Origin: Isohypsibius dastychi
Taxonomy: Eukaryota; Tardigrada; Eutardigrada; Parachela; Isohypsibiidae
DNA: 11,708 nt
Assembly (NCBI GenBank): GCA_034696485.1
Contig: JAQIWT010001248.1
Location: 1-11,708 of the forward strand
Direction of reading: 5' to 3'
Positions 9,501 to 11,708 of the stretch are shown here, in pieces; positions within the stretch are counted from its first letter, which is position 1, and every line of letters begins with the position of its first letter. Under the pieces are notes generated by a model, which ran no database searches, was not told where the DNA came from, and worked only from the letters and a program-made list of their open reading frames with translations. The translations under genes were made by a program, and so were the position numbers.

Positions 9501-10558
9501 TTGTGCTGGATTCGTTAAATTAATGGTGTCGCTTTTCTCCGCAGGCTCCGGAAAGATTTAACCCAGATTCAGAAAGAAAGCTGCAAGATCATCATACCTC
9601 CTATTCATGCCGACAAGTATGACGATGATGCTGACCTGGGATACACGAAGATTAATTGCGATGACAAGAATCGGGACTATCTTCGCCAGATGAGTGATCG
9701 AAGCGGAAGCAGCGGACTTGGAAGCACCGTTTCTGAATACGATGGACGTGTAAGTTTTTTCTGGCGCGATTTTTTTTGTTATAGTAAACGCCCAGGAAAA
9801 GATTCAATTGGATTTTTTCTGCTTAGGGTGTTCCCGTGTTTGGCGCAGACAATCCTCAAATCAAACGGCGCTCGGATTCGTTTGGCAACAAGAAGCACTC
9901 GGTTGGCTCTCATATTGTTGGATCATCCATGATCGACCTCAACAATGTGCGAACTCAGTTGGAAGCTATTAAAGATAAGGGAGATACTTCGAGTATTGCA
10001 AGCTGTGGAAGCGAACCATCTCTTTATCGGAAGGCTTTGAAAGCCAAACGTCTCGGATCCGTTGAGATAAAAACGGAAACTATCGCTTCTCGTCGAGTTT
10101 CTGCTGGCCTTTCCGGTTCTTCTTCTGGTGGCACTTCTCTGACCGACTGTCCGGATACCAGCTTCGGTTATGTCCCTGCTTCCAGTTTCCAACCTGGTTC
10201 AAGCAATCAATCAGGAGCGAATACCGGTGATATGGGATATGTTTCTCATCCATCCGAAAGTTCGGACAATCATGATCTCAGCGGAATTTCTCGGCGCTCT
10301 AACTCCTCTGGATTCTCCGAGACGAATTCACCGGGATCTGGGAAGAAGATTGAATATTTGAAGCCCCTTCTCAATTTGAAGTCCAGCTATGAATCAGATG
10401 TTGAATCTGTTGAGCTGCAGCGTATTAGACGCGGTTCTGAGGAGGATCTCTTGTCATCCGCAAGCAGCGGACAGGAATCTCCAGCTGCTTCTCATACTCC
10501 CCTCAATCCGATGAAGTTTCAACGGGATGAAGCAAGCGGCTATGTCAAGTGGCCGTGA
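6594..10558 (+). CDS. gp130/Domeless-like class I cytokine receptor (Ig + cytokine-receptor module + 3 FN3 + TM), complete
   Basis: Plasma-membrane receptor expected to signal through JAK and STAT. Coding exons: 6594-6693, 6753-7085, 7143-7287, 7348-7532, 7668-7834, 7896-8126, 8190-8445, 8511-8819, 8879-9034, 9085-9270, 9330-9426, 9545-9749, 9827-10558. All phases agree, giving 1033 aa. Signal peptide about 1-27. Ig domain about 36-143, with C53, W65 and DSGGYKC ending at C122. First cytokine module domain 145-254, with FRC (C155) and CTW (C165, W167) but no second cysteine pair. Second domain 255-355, with degenerate WSDYA (344-348) in place of WSXWS. Three FN3-like domains about 360-472, 473-575 and 576-689. 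Membrane helix about 698-719. The tail of about 314 residues has a Box1-like IIIPPI (737-742), YLRQ (767-770), three GYV motifs and many serines. One intron is GC-AG. The ATG at 6594 fits the signal peptide. Whether it is a true Domeless ortholog is open; receptor class is secure. Confidence 0.88.
8127..8189 (+). other. In-frame 63-nt GC-AG intron in the receptor gene
   Basis: The donor is CAG|GCAAGA, the usual form of the minor GC class, and the acceptor is TTCTTGAAG|G. The stretch is 21 codons long with no stop, so the frame stays open if it is retained. Removing it joins LLYWQ to GIPYRLRNGPDFHYKV, a normal FN3 strand pattern; keeping it inserts 21 residues in the middle of the domain. The nearest GT (8117) would break the frame. 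I therefore treat it as an intron. Confidence 0.72.
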
Positions 10559-11322
10559 ATTTCGAGGATATTGGATGAGTTATTAATTCCGATATGATTC
10601 TGTGATACTAGAGCTGTAATTCGGGGCATCTCTCCTGGCTGTGATATGACGTTACTAACAGACCGGGAGATCCATGCGAATTATTTAGCTTGACAGCGAC
10701 CCGGGCTTTGCTTCTTGGAACAGTGCGGGACTGGACAGTATTTCTCGCTGAAGAGGATGAGCAGGAAAAATCATCCGTCCAAAAGTTTAGCCGTCGCTTA
10801 GATTTCGTTTTTATCCGGACGTCTATTGACGTCGTTGTTTCGAAAATATTGCTCGCACAAAAGTGTTCTATTTTGAGACATCGCAGCCTTGTATTATACT
10901 GAGTGTAGCGGTATTATTTATTCTTCATTGTTGAGATTTTCGCGCACACTGTTCGACTTATAATGGTTTCTTCACTGAGAGTCTACTTTTATGGAATTCG
11001 CTTTTCTTGTTAACTCGTTGAAAATGAATATCTTTTATCCAAGTTCACCACTCGTTGGACCGGAACCGATTAGTTATCGAGAAGTGTTCGCATAAGGTCA
11101 TCAAAGTTGCCGAAATTGTTCTGGTAACACGGGATACTACAGTATTGTAGGTAGGGAGGCTTACACCAGGGGGTTGAATAAGTTACCAAAGAATGACAAG
11201 GATAAACATTTGCATGACGAAATATAATTCCCAGATTATTTATTTGTTGGTTTCTCTATTTGATCAACTGATATTCCGGTGACCCATCCTGCGACCTTGG
11301 ATTTCTGAAACACTGTTTACGT
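10559..11322. other. Receptor 3' UTR and intergenic DNA, no gene seen
   Basis: The receptor's 3' UTR must begin here, but no canonical AATAAA occurs before ROMO1; the nearest variant is AATATA at 11221-11226. A 70-codon plus-strand frame at 10690-10902 lacks any family pattern or an ATG start. Two GACGTC palindromes lie 10 bp apart at 10818-10823 and 10828-10833. No RNA gene or repeat was recognised. Confidence 0.5.
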
Positions 11323-11328
11323 TCATTC
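11323..11328 (+). promoter_or_regulatory. Initiator-like TCATTC upstream of ROMO1
   Basis: Exact TCAKTY match with A at 11325, 70 nt before the ROMO1 ATG. The arrangement is nearly the same as at NELFCD (67 nt). No TATA box or DPE was seen at the expected spacing. Confidence 0.22.
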
Positions 11329-11394
11329 CATCCCTGCTCCAGAACCAGAGCCATCAGATTTGCTGTTCTTTCGTCATTTTCCACAAACCTCATC

Positions 11395-11707
11395 ATGCCA
11401 GTCAGCGCAGTTCCTCAGTATGGTTCGCAACAGCAACCGTCTTGTTTTAACAAAATGAAGATGGGTTTTGGAATTGGATTTTGTGTCGGTATGGCTTCTG
11501 GAGCTTTGTTTGGAGGGTTCGGAGCACTAAGGTAAGTGGACTTTCTTGGGAGGTTCTGTGGGGCTAGTCATGAATTTTGGATTTTTTCCCTTTTGCAGAG
11601 CCGGATTCCGAGGAAGAGAGTTATTACAACATGTGGGAAAGACGATGATACAAGGTGGCGGCACATTCGGAACGTTTATGGCCATTGGAACAGGAATACG
11701 GTGTTGA
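11395..11707 (+). CDS. ROMO1: Reactive oxygen species modulator 1 (ROMO1/Mgr2 family), complete
   Basis: Small mitochondrial inner-membrane protein; the yeast homolog Mgr2 is a TIM23-translocase subunit, and human ROMO1 affects ROS levels, protein import and membrane shape. Exons 11395-11531 and 11599-11707, joined by a 67-nt intron (GTAAGT donor, TTTTGCAG acceptor), give 81 residues against 79 in human. Landmarks: MPV start, [11 protein letters not shown] (15-25), a glycine-rich helix about 24-45 with [17 protein letters not shown] (50-55), GKTM, then the near-invariant [12 protein letters not shown] (65-76) and a C-terminal RC. C17 and C81 match the family cysteines. Glycines are spaced as in the family's helix-packing GxxxG segments. 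Nothing is broken; the stop is TGA at 11705-11707, one base before the window ends. The only odd feature is a slightly longer glutamine-rich N-terminus. Confidence 0.97.
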
Positions 11708-11708
11708 A

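Noticed and set aside
10690-10902. 70-codon plus-strand frame after the receptor
   Set aside because: No ATG start and no recognised pattern; likely 3' UTR or intergenic sequence.

Overview
The window looks like compact nuclear DNA from an invertebrate animal. Genes are interrupted by many very short introns (about 43-77 nt, a few of 118-135 nt), with GT-AG borders of the CAG|GTAAGT and TTTCAG type and intergenic gaps of a few hundred bases. It carries a NELF-C/D subunit, which Caenorhabditis and yeasts lack, and a JAK/STAT-type cytokine receptor. That argues against a Caenorhabditis-like nematode and for a compact-genome ecdysozoan such as a tardigrade, crustacean or mite. The taxon is an inference; the sequence alone does not settle it.

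Layout. (1) Positions 1-1748, minus strand: the first ten exons of a neurobeachin-like (NBEAL-type) BEACH-family protein, running off the left edge. (2) 1749-2166: a 418-bp head-to-head intergenic region. (3) 2167-4001, plus strand: complete two-exon NELF-C/D (TH1), with an AATAAA signal at 4054. (4) About 4060-6310: an intergenic stretch without a recognisable gene, followed by a probable non-coding 5' exon of the next gene. (5) 6594-10558, plus strand: a 13-coding-exon, 1033-aa single-pass receptor with signal peptide, Ig domain, two-domain cytokine-receptor module, three FN3 domains, a membrane helix and a serine-rich tail with a YxxQ STAT-docking motif. This order matches vertebrate gp130. 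(6) 10559-11394: 3' UTR and intergenic DNA with no gene seen. (7) 11395-11707, plus strand: complete two-exon ROMO1.

The four genes do not form a pathway: vesicle traffic, polymerase pausing, cytokine signalling and mitochondrial inner membrane. They are ordinary neighbours in a gene-dense genome. The most notable object is the cytokine receptor, with its gp130-like domain order, an in-frame 63-nt GC-AG intron, a reduced cysteine set and a YLRQ motif. I found no mobile element, CRISPR array, tRNA or rRNA.
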